DNA of 64,000 nucleotides from Caecitellus pseudoparvulus. Its lineage: Eukaryota > Bigyra: Bicosoecida. Shown piece by piece: positions 37,727 through 49,100 of the stretch. Every line of letters starts with the position of its first letter. The first letter of the stretch is position 1. The position numbers and the translations under genes were made by a program. A model generated the notes under the pieces. It searched no databases. It was not told the origin of the DNA and saw nothing but the letters and a program-made list of their open reading frames with translations. The stretch lies in the NCBI GenBank assembly GCA_965644315.1, contig CBFFRQ010000048.1, positions 62,001-126,000 on the forward strand, in the 5' to 3' direction.

Positions 37727-38468
37727 TCACCGGGCGTGAGCTGCCGGCCCCTCAGCCACTGCAGCGCCGAAGTGCTCCTTCATCAGCTCTTGCACGACTG
37801 GGGACGCGTTGGGGAAGATGCTAGCGGCCTGGGCGGGTGTCAGGTGTGCGGCGCCCTGCACGTGCCCCCTGCAGGAGGGCGCGCCACAGCCACAGGCGAA
37901 GGGGGAATCCATGGACCACTCAGTGGTGGCGTAGTCGAAGGTGACCCACTCGCCGCGCTTCACGGGCCGCGTCGCCACGACCCGCACGATCCACCCACCA
38001 TCGTCCAATGCTTCAAACTCTATTTTCCCGCACGGCGCACAGCTGTGCGGCGTGTACCGCAGTGGCGCGCTCACCTGCGGGGAGAGCAATACACACAAGG
38101 CGGAGTGCAGGTGCAGGTGGAGCGATCCCGCTGCACGGCGCGGTGAAGGCGTCACGCACATCTACATGCTGGCCTGGCGCCACGCAGACCGTGTACATGG
38201 TCGGCTCTGGCAGGACTTCGGCGGCTGTCGTGGTGCTGTGCACCAGCACAGTGCCCATAGGGAAGTCATCTGTCGCCACGATGACCTTGTTGATGTCTTT
38301 CACCTCCTTGACAGCGACATTGTCGTTGGAGGGCGGCGTGGGCGGCAGGATGGTGGACCACCTCGCCGGCCCAGCGAGCAAGGGGCGGAATTTGCAGCTG
38401 CTCCGAGGCACAGCCGCTGCTGCGGCGCCTGCCACCTTCAGCACGCAGCGAGGGATCCTTCCCGCCAT
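37727..38468 (-). CDS. Small SET-domain protein
   Basis: Two exons, 38468-38160 and 38074-37727, with an 85-bp intron (donor GTGCGT), give 218 residues. Splicing joins PGQHVDV to SAPLRYTPHSCAPCGKIEFE, recreating the SET core with its HSC motif. The rest of the core is VKRGEWVTFDYATTEWSMDS, and a post-SET-like Cys cluster follows (FACGCGAPSCRGHV). The N-terminal 90 residues have no clear domain. SET proteins are protein lysine methyltransferases; this one is much shorter than chromatin-type enzymes and lacks other modules, so substrate and nuclear role are unknown. The core's Asn-His pair is reduced to PHSC, which may affect activity. Confidence 0.75.
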
Positions 38469-38769
38469 GTGGTCTGAGAGCTGAGATTGGTACTGTACTT
38501 TGTGCGTTCCTCCAGGCTTGCAGGTGCCTCCCGTGTTGCGCGGCAAGCGAATCAGATTTGCCAACCACGGGCCTCTGTGCCCTGACTGCGAAGCTGTTCA
38601 GATTCCGGCCCCGCACACTTTCAAGAGACTTCCAAGCACCATTGCACTTCCAGGCACATAGCACACGTAGTGTTTCCTGCACCTCCAACTCATTCAACGT
38701 GCGTGTGCGGCGGCCCGCGCCGCTCCGTCAGCTCCAGAACACGCCCTGCTCCACACCACCCTGTCACAG
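38469..38769. promoter_or_regulatory. Shared upstream region of SET and RACK1 genes
   Basis: This 301-bp stretch lies between divergent starts at 38468 (minus) and 38770 (plus). It is AT-richer than the coding sequence. RACK1 codon usage suggests strong expression, so a strong promoter is expected, but I cannot identify its elements. Confidence 0.4.
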
Positions 38770-39876
38770 ATGACTGATTCCACCATGATCCTCAAGGGCA
38801 CCCTGGCGGGCCACTCTGACTGGGTGACTGCCATTGCCACCACCGAGGTCGACTCTGAGATGATCGTGTCTGCCTCTCGTGGTGCGTGCAGGGAGCTCAG
38901 CTGCCTGGCGTCTGCAGGCCGCAGAGCCGCATTTCCGCACACATGCACTGCGCGCGCCCCCGCCCGCCACAGACAAGTCCCTGATCGTGTGGACCATCAC
39001 TGGTGATGCTGAGACCTACGGCTACCCCCTGAAGTCCCTGCACGGCCACAACCACTTCGTGCAGGACGTGTGCCTGTCCTCGGATGGCGAGTACGCTCTG
39101 TCCGCCTCTTGGGACGGCACCCTGCGTCTGTGGCAGCTGTCCACCGGCACCGTCGACAAGACCTTCGTCGACCACACCAAGGATGTCCTGTCCTGCTCCA
39201 TCGCCCCCTGCAGCACCAAGGTTCGTGGCCTTCGCGCAGCGCCATTTCCGCAAGTTCCACAGCACGCTTTCCCCCCGCTGTCCTCCTGCAGATCCTGTCC
39301 GGCTCTCGCGACAAGACCATCAAGCTGTGGAACGTCGTCGGCAAGTGCATCTACACCCTGTCTGAGGACGGCCACACCGACTGGGTCAGCTGCGTGCGCT
39401 GCTCCCCCGCCGAGGACTCCGACATCGTCGTGTCTGCCGGCTGGGACAAGCTGGTGAAGGTGTGGAACCTGAAGACCTCCCGTCTCCAGACCGACCTGGT
39501 GGGCCACACTGGCTACCTGAACACCGTCACCGTCTCCCCTGACGGCTCCCTGTGCGCTTCCGGCGGCAAGGACGGCATCGCCATGCTGTGGGACCTGAAC
39601 GAGGGCAAGAAGCTGTACGAGCTGGTGGCTGGCGACGAGATCAACACCCTGGTGTTCTCCCCCAACCGCTACTGGCTGTGCGCTGCCACCAAGAAGGGCA
39701 TCAAGATCTACGACCTGGAGACCAAGTCCGTCGTCGCCGACCTGGAGCTGGAGGAGGAGGAGACCACCTCCAAGGACGCCCTGGTGCCTTTCTGCACCTC
39801 CCTGGCCTGGTCTGCGGATGGCTCCACCCTGTTCGCCGGCTACACCGACAAGCTCATCCGCGTCTGGGGCTTGTAA
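38770..39876 (+). CDS. RACK1: RACK1, ribosome-bound WD40 scaffold (G-beta-like)
   Basis: Three exons, 38770-38881, 38973-39220 and 39292-39876, with introns of 91 and 71 bp, give 314 residues, the normal size for RACK1. Splicing restores the repeat boundaries SASRDKSLIVW and [14 protein letters not shown]. Seven WD40 blades are recognisable, with LRLWQL, IKLWNV, VKVWNL, AMLWDL and IRVWGL endings. RACK1 binds the head of the 40S ribosomal subunit and scaffolds kinases. Codons are almost uniformly C- or G-ending (CTG, GAC, AAG, GTC), more biased than neighbouring genes, consistent with very high expression. Both introns are in the first half of the gene. Confidence 0.97.
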
Positions 39877-40045
39877 GCTGAGGGCATGCTCGGTGCAATG
39901 CATTCCTGGAAGCACAGCAACCCTGCCCCCCCCCCTTTGGCGCCAGTCCGCAACTGCCAATTTTCAAACCACTCCCCTCCCCACAAACCACAACTATGCG
40001 TGCCACCTCCCACATTTCGTTCTTGCGCCCCTACACTTTGCAGCT

Positions 40046-40574
40046 ATGTCGGACTCCGAAGAGCAGCCGGGATTGGGGGCTGGCGATTCAGAGGCATTTG
40101 GCGAAGCTGGCTTCGCAGCCGGCCGTGGGGCCTCAGGAGCGCGAGCAACTGCGGAAGCCAGTGCAACTGCGGACAGGGCTTTGACTAGCCAAGAAGAGGC
40201 TGCCGAGCACGGGAGGGAGTCCACCGCCAAGGCTCACGGGCATGCTGAGCAAGCCAGCAAGGAGGCAGAGCGCGCAGCTGCTGCGACGAGCGAAACTGGG
40301 GAAGAGATGCGAAAAGGCGGTGTTGTGCTGAAGAAACAGGAGGAGGGCATTACACACGGCGAGGATGTGGTGCAGCCCCGGGTGAAGGTGTGTCTTGCTC
40401 GCCTCACAGTGCATCGCCTGCGACCGCGTTGGGACCGGTTGCCTTGCATTCCCCTTGCAGGAAGCAAGAGGGCGCGATGAGCCGCGTGAGCGGGGGTGCT
40501 GGGACAGATTCTGCTCGTGCTTCAGCAGCACCACCCCGAAGGAGCCTTCAGCCTCGGACCCCTTAATGATGTAG
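40046..40574 (+). CDS. Acidic protein with Cys-rich tail, paralogue A
   Basis: Two exons, 40046-40387 and 40461-40574, with a 73-bp intron, give 151 residues. Exon 1 (114 codons) encodes an Ala/Glu/Gly/Lys-rich, probably disordered acidic region starting MSDSEEQPGLGAGDSEAFG. Exon 2 encodes the tail GCWDRFCSCFSSTTPKEP. Without the splice the frame ends at 40480 and misses this tail. The tail is shared with the adjacent paralogue, which supports the intron and the gene. Three Cys next to Trp/Phe suggest S-acylation and membrane anchoring, which is inference. The family is not recognised. Confidence 0.65.
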
Positions 40575-40751
40575 ATGACTTCGAGCTAGGTGTGGTCTTC
40601 GCTGAAAGGCCAAGCAGAGACCGCCGAGCGCCACTCCCTTCAAAGCCAGGAAGGCTGTCATTGTCAACCCTCAAATCACCCCCCCATCACGCACCACACA
40701 CCATTGCACCACTAGCTCCTGCTGATTCTTGCCTTCTTGCTTGCTTCAGCC

Positions 40752-41488
40752 ATGTCGGACGCCGATGACGAGCCGGGTCAGGCAGCTAAGGGTTCGGAGA
40801 CGCACACCCCAGCCGGGTTTGGGGCTGGCGGAGGCACCTCAGCAGTTGAAGCGAACAAAGAAACAGCTCCCACTGTGAAAGATGCTGTGGGTGTTCAAGA
40901 AGGTGGCACCGGCCGGGCGACGGGTGCCACTCAGGATCCTCACAAGCAAGCTAAAGATGCAGCCTCAGCAGCTGGGAAAACAGGCGATGGTGCAGAGGAC
41001 ACCAAGACAGAAGTGGAAGATTCCGGCAAGAATGTTTCGGACCAAGAAGAGGATGCGAAGAAAGAGGAAGGGAAAGTCGAGCCTTTCGTCCAGGTCTGTC
41101 TCAAGTGCTGGCCACTGCATCGCATCGCCTGCGACCACGTTGCCAACCTTCACCCTGCTTTGTTTCGCAGCCACCTGAAGTTCCAGATGATCAGCCGAAG
41201 AAAGGATGCTGGGACTGGTTTTGCTCGTGCTTCAGCAGCACCACGCCGAAGGAGCCTTCAGCGTCCAGTGCTGCTGCGAAGTGGACGTGGAGGGTGTCAC
41301 AGCATGTTGCAGTTTCAAGCAATGCATTTCAGGCAGCTCACAACAGGCCATGGGCAGCAGCTGCTGCAAGGGTAGTGGTGGTGATTGGCACAGCGTACAA
41401 GGACTTGCCGCCTGCCGCGACGACGTCTGCCACGACGTACATGCCTTGCTTCAGCTCAGTGACACCAGCACCTGCGGCTGCGCCCTGA
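40752..41488 (+). CDS. Acidic protein with Cys-rich tail, paralogue B
   Basis: Two exons, 40752-41093 and 41171-41488, with a 77-bp intron. Exon 1 is exactly 114 codons, like paralogue A, and starts MSDADDEPGQAAKGSETHT; the rest is acidic and low-complexity with little residue-by-residue identity to A. Exon 2 encodes GCWDWFCSCFSSTTPKEPSA, nearly the same as in A, then a 75-residue extension that A lacks, ending at 41488. The extension overlaps the convergent methylthiotransferase gene by 151 bp, so it may be a read-through after loss of the ancestral stop, or another intron may remove it. Confidence 0.58.
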
Positions 41489-43491
41489 GTCAAGATGCGA
41501 TGGACCCCACCATGCCCCCCCTCCGACAGAGTCGCAGCAGCCCCCTCCCGCAGTGCACCCGGGAGTGCCCTGGCACGAGCAAAGTCGAATTCCCCCCACA
41601 CGTCCTCGGCTGTGCCGTCAGGGCGCAGGGCAGAGGTGTGGGGCGCGAGCGTGGCTCGCTGTGTGGCTGGCGCCGAACTCCAGCTCAACGCAGTGTCGCC
41701 CAGGTGTGTGGGCAGGTTGCCCGCTGGCTGCGTGGCGGGGCCCCGCAGCAGGTGGGGGGCGTCCAGGAGGGGCACGTCAGCCAGCACCACGCGCATGTTG
41801 TTGTCGGCCCGCCCTGTCCATGTGGGGGCTGCAGCGGTGCTGCGCTTGGACGGGCCTTCAACCAGCACCACGACGCGCTTGCCAACTTCCGCCACATGCC
41901 GTTGGCGAGCACGCACATTGAAGACGTCAATGATTTCGCGCAGTCGGCGCAGTTTGGTGTCTTGTGGCACGTCGTCCTCCAGTTTGTGGGCAGCGTGAGT
42001 GCGCTCCCGCAGGCTGTACGCGAACAGGAAGCCCTGCTCATACCCCACTTGCTCCAGCAGCGACAGCGTGTCCTCGTGGTCCGCCTCGCTCTCGCCACAG
42101 AAGCCAGCGATGAAATCTGAGCTGAGGGCCACACCTGGCACCGTTTCGCGAATGCGGTGGGCCAACTCCAGGTACGCCTCCCGAGTGTACAGTCGCCGCA
42201 TGGAGCGCAGCACAGAGGTAGAGCCAGACTGCGCAGGCAAGTGCACCTGCTTGCACAGGTTGGGGCGTTCGTTCATCAGTTGTAAGAGCTCATCAGGAAA
42301 GTCTTTGGGGTGGGGGGATGTGAACCTCACTCGCATCTCAGGGTTTTCCCGAGTGACTCGCTCCAGCAACTCAGTGAAACGCACGCCCCCGCCGCCCCGA
42401 GCATTGTACAAGTTGCTGAAGCCGCTTGCCGTGTCTGTGTCGCCGCCCTTGGCGTATGGCCCTGAGATCGCTGCATCTGATGGGGTGCTGGCATCACGGT
42501 ACGAGTTGACGTTTTGCCCCAGCAGCACAACCTCTTTGTAGCCCTGCTCGCCCAGCTGCGCCACCTCACGGCAAATGCTGCTCACATCACGGGAGCGCTC
42601 ACGCCCTCGCGTGAAGGGCACGATGCAGTACGTGCACATGTTGTTGCACCCTCTCATTATGGAAACAAAGGCATGGGTGGAGTTTGCATCTGCCCGCACG
42701 GGTGCGATGTCTGCGTACGTTTCGTCTGCGCTCAGCTGCACGTTGATGGCAGCCAGTCCGCCCCCTGCCGGCACAGCGCCGCGGGACACGCGACGCTTGC
42801 TGCCAGCATGAACAGCATCCTCCACATCCTCTTGCGAAGCGCCACCCGTGACGAGGGTGATGAGGTTGGGCAGGTCCCGGTAGGCGTCTGGTCCGACGAC
42901 CAGGTCCACGGACTTGTCCGATTCCAGCAGCTGAGTCTTGAGCCGCTCAGCCATGCAGCCCAGCACCCCCACGACGGGGCGCTCCCCTTTCTTGCGCCGC
43001 GCCTTCATGTTCTTGAAGGCGCCCAGGCGCTGCCAGATCTTGGCCTCGGCGTTCTCCCGAATGGCGCAGGTGTTGGTCAGGATGACGTCGGCACTCTCTG
43101 CCTCTTCGCACCTTTCATAGCCAGCTGACTGCAGGACAGCCAGGACAATCTCACTGTCGCTGACGTTCATTTGACACCCATATGTCTCCAGGTACACGCT
43201 CTTCGGCTCTGACACCAGGTGTCCTCCGCTAGAGCTGGGCATGCTCATGTCGGAGGGAGCCAGGGGAGCTGCGGATTTTGACGCAACCTCTTCGACCGCC
43301 ACGCCCGCGCGGGCGGCACCAATGAAGTGCTCCAGCTTCAGGTCCTGAACAGGCTCTGCTGCGCGAGCAAGCTTTGGCCCCACATCGCTGGCCAGGCCCC
43401 TCCCCCACACTCTTGGCGGGCAAGGCTGCAATACCGAACACAAGGCTCGCCATGCCTGGCGCCGCTGGCCCGCAGCCATGGCACTTGCCAT
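41338..43491 (-). CDS. CDK5RAP1: CDK5RAP1/MiaB-type tRNA methylthiotransferase
   Basis: A 717-residue protein from the preferred start at 43491. The N-terminal UPF0004 domain has the three Fe-S cysteines in ETYGCQMN (Cys106), TNTCAIRENAE (Cys142) and GVLGCMAERLK (Cys179). The radical SAM motif is CNNMCTYC (Cys282, 286, 289). A TRAM-like region closes the protein. These enzymes convert i6A37 to ms2i6A37 in tRNAs, and the eukaryotic form is mostly mitochondrial or plastidial; the Arg-rich N-terminus (GQRRQAWRALCSVL) fits a transit peptide. The C-terminus is longer than in animal proteins. The frame is open upstream to 44061 but overlaps the NEK gene there. The gene follows NEK on the same strand by about 110 bp. 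Confidence 0.9.
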   Translation of the reverse strand: MASAMAAGQRRQAWRALCSVLQPCPPRVWGRGLASDVGPKLARAAEPVQDLKLEHFIGAARAGVAVEEVASKSAAPLAPSDMSMPSSSGGHLVSEPKSVYLETYGCQMNVSDSEIVLAVLQSAGYERCEEAESADVILTNTCAIRENAEAKIWQRLGAFKNMKARRKKGERPVVGVLGCMAERLKTQLLESDKSVDLVVGPDAYRDLPNLITLVTGGASQEDVEDAVHAGSKRRVSRGAVPAGGGLAAINVQLSADETYADIAPVRADANSTHAFVSIMRGCNNMCTYCIVPFTRGRERSRDVSSICREVAQLGEQGYKEVVLLGQNVNSYRDASTPSDAAISGPYAKGGDTDTASGFSNLYNARGGGGVRFTELLERVTRENPEMRVRFTSPHPKDFPDELLQLMNERPNLCKQVHLPAQSGSTSVLRSMRRLYTREAYLELAHRIRETVPGVALSSDFIAGFCGESEADHEDTLSLLEQVGYEQGFLFAYSLRERTHAAHKLEDDVPQDTKLRRLREIIDVFNVRARQRHVAEVGKRVVVLVEGPSKRSTAAAPTWTGRADNNMRVVLADVPLLDAPHLLRGPATQPAGNLPTHLGDTALSWSSAPATQRATLAPHTSALRPDGTAEDVWGEFDFARARALPGALREGAAATLSEGGHGGVHRILTQGAAAGAGVTELKQGMYVVADVVAAGGKSLYAVPITTTTLAAAAAHGLL

Positions 43492-43601
43492 GTTGCACCA
43501 CTGCAGGCGTGCCAAGAGAACGGCGAATGCGCCTTGGCCCGCATGAGACGTCGAGAGTGTTTGTATTTGCACTGCCGTCCATACTGTGCCTGCAGGGTCC
43601 C

Positions 43602-45937
43602 TCACCCCCACCAGGAAGGCCGGTGACCCGCAACCCCCACCGCAGGCCTGTACCCACCTACTGCCGGCTTGGCAGCCGCCTGCCGCCGCCCATACGCTGC
43701 CCCCGCATGAGATGGTGCCCCGACATGGTCCTGTCCCAGCGCCCGCGCCCCATGGGCCGCCATGCGCCCTGGGTTGTAGGCGCCCCCTGCACGCCTGCGC
43801 CCGTGAGCTGCGCCTGAGCCAGCTTGGTACCACTGCACATTGCTGGGGGAGATGGCGGGGGGGGCCTTGCCCACGCCGCCGCCTGCACCCCAGTACGACC
43901 CGCCTCGGGCGCTGGCACGGCTCCCACTGCCACTGCCGCGGCTTGCGTGGTACCCATACTTGGCCCCGGATCCGACGGCTGGGCGAGAGGCTCCAGAGGG
44001 GGCACGGGCGGCAGACCCAGCACTGGGCGTGCGGGGGCCCCTGCTGGACCCCTTCACCCACACCCCCCCTGCGCCTGCCCTGTACCCCCCTCCGCCAGCT
44101 GAGGAGTGTGAGTCGCGGGAGGCCCCTCGGCCCCTGTCCACCCCCCCTCCCGCCCCGCTGCCACGGTAATATGGGTACGCCGCGGGGCGCTGGGGAGCTG
44201 CTGCTCTGCTAGGCGCACCCACTGCGCTGGCGTAGCTAGCGTGCACTTGCTGGGCACTTGCCTGGGGACGGGACCAAATTCCCAGAGGCGCACGCGACCC
44301 GGCCTCCCCCGCGTAATACTGGGGCTGCACCGCCCGCCCCACATGGCGAGCGGGGGGCCCATGGGACCCCGGTGCGCGGGCTCCACGTGCGTGGCCCTCA
44401 GCAGGCGGCAGACTGGCCTCGGACACAGCGCGACGCATGCCATCCCCACCCCCCCTCCGCATGCCTGCCTGCCGGGCCAATGCAGCCTCAGCCACGGCCT
44501 TGGCCGCACGGTCAGCGGCAGAGAGGCGGGTGGGTGCAAGGGCAGGCTGCCTGCTGCCACTGGACGTGGCTGGTTCAGCTGCCAGAGATCCGACCCTTGA
44601 TCGTGGGGGGGGGCCGTCGCCGCTGCCACTGGTGCTGCCGCCTGTGCCCTTGCTGCCCCGTGTGGAGTCATACCTGGCGGCAGGCAGGGACTCTGTGATC
44701 TGCCGCATCTTCGACGGATGGGCCAGTCCCCTCGGAGCGGCGATGGTGGCCAGCATATCGCCGGGCTCCGTCTCCAGCGCCGCGGCGACGTCCAGGGTGG
44801 CATTCATCCACTGGCGCAGCATGGCCTTGCGCTCGGCGATGATGGGCGTGGACAGCAGTTCTTCCGCCGACGGCCGGTGCTTGGGGTTCAGCTTCAAGCA
44901 GGCGCGGATGATGCTCTGCAAGTCGGCGGAGTAGGTGGAGGGCAGGCGGGCGTAATACCCAGTCTGCACCCGCCGGGACAGCTCGTCGATGTCCCGGCCC
45001 TTGAACGGCACCTGCAGCGCCACCAGTTCGTACAGGATGCAGCCCAGGCTCCAGATGTCGCTCTTCGCGTCGTAGGCCTTGCCTCGGAAAATCTCAGGGG
45101 ACATGTAGTACGGCGTGCCGATCTGGGTGGCCGCCATACCCTGCTTGGCCAGCTTGCTGACGTTCATGTCCCCGATCTTCACGTGGCCGTCCAGGGTGAG
45201 GAACATGTTGGCTGTCTTCAAGTCTCGGTGCAGGATCTGCTTGCTGTGAAGGTGTGCGATGCCCTCCAGCATCTGGATGAAGTAGGACCACACCAGGTTC
45301 TCGTCCAGGCGCTGGCGTGCCTTGACACAGGCCTTCACCTTCTCCGCCACATCGCCGCCGTCCGCGAACTCCATGACGATGTAGATGTCCATGCTGGCCT
45401 CCCCCACGAAGGCCTCCATGAAGTTCACGATGTTGGGATGGCGGATGCTGGCCAGAAACCTGGGAAACCGCCACCGCGCAGGCACGTCCACGTGCAGCCA
45501 TTTGCGCGACGCTTGAGTGCGAAAGAACGCACCTGATTTCGTTCAGCGTGTCTTGGATCTCCCGGTGAGTCATCCTGAGCCAAGCGGTGTCGGTCGGCGG
45601 GGTGGCCGGCCAGCGTTTCTCACATGCTCAACGGCACTGCCTGAAAGCCACATCCTGAGTGGAAAAAGGCAAGTAACTCAGCAAACACACCTTGAGATAT
45701 TGACCTTTTTCAGAGCATACACTTCCCCATCCTCGATGCGTTGCACCTGTGGCAAGAACGCTTGCTCGGTGGTGCAATGTCGCTGCCCCAAATTCCGCAG
45801 GCACCTCTCCTTCGCAGGCACGCTGGGCCACGCACCTTGTAGACTTCGCCGAAAGCGCCTTTCCCAAGGCGCTTCACCACTCGGAAATCCTTGATTGTCG
45901 TCCGGGTTGAGCCGCCCGCGGCGCCGTGGGACGCCAT
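43602..45937 (-). CDS. NIMA-related serine/threonine kinase with variant DFG motif
   Basis: Four exons (45937-45836, 45746-45691, 45574-45533, 45459-43602) join in phase through introns of 89, 116 and 73 bp to give 685 residues. The P-loop is GKGAFGEVYK; the catalytic Lys is in VYALKKVNIS; helix-C region and HPNIVNF follow. The catalytic loop is HRDLKTANMFL and the activation loop is GTPYYMSPEIFRGKAYD, typical of NEKs. The metal-binding DFG position reads GDMNVSK, with Asn in place of Gly. The 400-residue tail is Gly/Ser/Arg-rich and low-complexity. NEKs act in cilium, basal body and mitotic control, and a flagellated host is supported by DNAAF11 elsewhere in the window. Three introns are all in the first 500 bp. 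Confidence 0.88.
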
Positions 45938-46179
45938 GGAGCGCTCCGCAACTGGTCTGAATCCAGGCAAGTGGCACCAGCTACCCAGTGGTTTTCAGAG
46001 GGCGACAATGGCGCGGTCAGGCAGCGAAAAGGTGGAGACATGGATCGGATGAATGACTGCGGACACCCCGCTTTCCATGTTTTGCAGCATGCGGGCTGCG
46101 GTGCCACCTGGTGCCATTGACCACCTTCCAACTCGCAAGAGTGGCCTCATGACAATGGCGTGCTCAGAACAACACGCAT

Positions 46180-49100
46180 TCATTGCTCAGACTGAAGAAG
46201 CAGGGCCAAACTTGCTGACATGGTTAACACGGGGGTGCAAGGAGGCACCTTGCGCAGCCACGTCAGGTCGGGTGCCTCCGGCAACATGCTAGCCTCTGCA
46301 GGCGGCGCCGAAGCTGCCCCACTTCCCCCTCCCACGCCCCCTGCAGCCCCGCTCAAGCTTGACACTTCCGGCGTTGGAGCAGCGGCGGGGCGTTCTGTGG
46401 TAGGCGCTGGCGCAGGAGCACTGCCGCCCAACAGTGCATCCAGCGCATCTAAATCCAAACCTGGCGTGGTCTCTGCCCCTGCAGCAGCTGGCAGAGTCTC
46501 TGGGCCAGGCTCTGGGGCACCACCGGGGCCAGCGAAGTCGCCAAAATCATCGTCAGAGCCTTCATCTGGCTGAGTTGCAGGGGTTTGCTCGCTTTGCGAC
46601 GGTCTAGCAGACTCGTCTTGGTGGGGCGGCGCATGGACCGCCACACCAGCCTCCGTCCCAGACGCAGCCACGGTGCCGCCAGCCTCGTCAGGCAAGGCAT
46701 CGCCAGTGATGCTTTGGTTTCCAGAAGTACCTGTGTCTGCTGGAATGGTGACGGCCTCTTCAGCAGCTGGAGGCTTTGTGCTGGGCAGGGTCTGGCCCGC
46801 CGCCTCAGTTGCCTTTCCAGTCGGTGGCCGACTCACCGGAGCCGCAGCTGCAGCAGGCCGAGCTGACGGGCTGGGACCCTTGGGCAGCCGCACAACATGT
46901 TGCTGCAGCTTCTTGCTCAGCTGGGCGTGGAAGTGGCGCTGCACCTTCTCAGGAGCAGCGATGCGCAGAGCTGGAGTGGCCACGGTGGGCTGTTCCTCCC
47001 GAGGTCCGTGCAGAACGCTGACTGTATCGGGAAGCCAAAGAGCGAGCAAATCCGCCCAGGACTGTCCGGGAGCTGAGCCGGGCACATTTCCACTGCCGCC
47101 ACTGCCATGCGTCACCTCGCCCCCGCCCTCCACACCACCCCTGCCCCCGTCACCACCCTGCCCCCCCTCCGCAAAGTCACCGAAGTCATCCCCCTCATCC
47201 CCCTCATCAGCCTCACCATCGCCACCACCGCCACTGCCGCCACTGCCATGCGTCACCTCGCCCCCGCCCTCCACACCACCACTGCCCCCGTCACCGCCCT
47301 GCCCCCCCTCCGCAAAGTCACCGAAGTCATCCCCCTCATCCCCCTCATCAGCCCCACCACCGCCACTGCCGCCACTGCCATGCGTCACCTCGCCCCCGCC
47401 CTCCACACCACCACTGCCCCCGTCACCGGCCTGCCCCCCCTCCGCAAAGTCACCGAAGTCATCCCCCTCATCCCCCTCATCCTCCTCATCACCACCACCG
47501 CCACTGCCGCCACTGCCATGCGTCACCTCGCCCCCGCCCTCCACACCACCACTGCCCCCGTCACCGCCCTGCCCCCCCTCCGCAAAGTCACCGAAGTCAT
47601 CCCCCTCATCCCCCTCATCCTCCTCATCACCACCACCGCCACTGCCGCCACTGCCGCCACTGCCATGCGTCACCTCGCCCCCGCCCTCCACACCACCACT
47701 GCCCCCGTCACCGCCCTGCCCCCCCTCCGCAAAGTCACCGAAGTCATCCCCCTCATCCTCCTCATCAGCCCCACCACCGCCACTGCCGCCACTGCCATGC
47801 GTCACCTCGCCCCCGCCCTCCACACCACCACTGCCCCCGTCACCGCCCTGCCCCCCCTCCGCAAAGTCACCGAAGTCATCCCCCTCATCCCCCTCATCAC
47901 CACCACCGCCACTGCCGCCACTGCCGCCACTGCCATGCGTCACCTCGCCCCCGCCCTCCACACCACCACTGCCCCCGTCACCGCCCTGCCCCCCCTCCGC
48001 AAAGTCACCGAAGTCATCCCCCTCATCCCCCTCATCCTCCTCATCAGCCCCACCACCGCCACTGCCGCCACTGCCGCCACTGCCATGCGTCACCTCGCCC
48101 CCGCCCTCCACACCACCACTGCCCCCGTCACCGCCCTGCCCCCCCTCCGCAAAGTCACCGAAGTCATCCCCCTCATCCCCCTCATCAGCCCCACCACCAC
48201 CACCACCGCCACTGCCGCCACTGCCATGCGTCACCTCGCCCCCGCCCTCCACACCACCACTGCCCCCGTCACCGCCCTGCCCCCCCTCCGCAAAGTCACC
48301 GAAGTCATCCCCCTCATCCCCCTCATCAGCCCCACCACCGCCACTGCCGCCACTGCCATGCGTCACCTCGCCCCCGCCCTCCACACCACCACTGCCCCCG
48401 TCACCGCCCTGCCCCCCCTCCGCAAAGTCACCGAAGTCATCCCCCTCATCCCCCTCATCACCACCACCGCCACTGCCGCCACTGCCATGCGTCACCTCGC
48501 CCCCGCCCTCCACACCACCACTGCCCCCGTCACCGCCCTGCCCCCCCTCCGCAAAGTCACCGAAGTCATCCCCCTCATCCCCCTCATCCCCCTCATCACC
48601 GCCACTGCCGCCACTGCCATGCGTCACCTCGCCCCCGCCCTCCACACCACCACTGCCCCCGTCACCGCCCTGCCCCCCCTCCGCAAAGTCACCGAAGTCA
48701 TCCCCCTCATCCCCCTCATCAGCCCCACCACCGCCACTGCCGCCACTGCCATGCGTCACCTCGCCCCCGCCCTCCACACCACCACTGCCCCCGTCACCGC
48801 CCTGCCCCCCCTCCGCAAAGTCACCGAAGTCATCCCCCTCATCCCCCTCATCCTCCTCATCACCACCACCGCCACTGCCGCCACTGCCATGCGTCACCTC
48901 GCCCCCGCCCTCCACACCACCACTGCCCCCGTCACCGCCCTGCCCCCCCTCCGCAAAGTCACCGAAGTCATCCCCCTCATCCCCCTCATCAGCCCCACCA
49001 CCGCCACTGCCGCCACTGCCATGCGTCACCTCGCCCCCGCCCTCCACACCACCACTGCCCCCGTCACCGCCCTGCCCCCCCTCCGCAAAGTCACCGAAGT

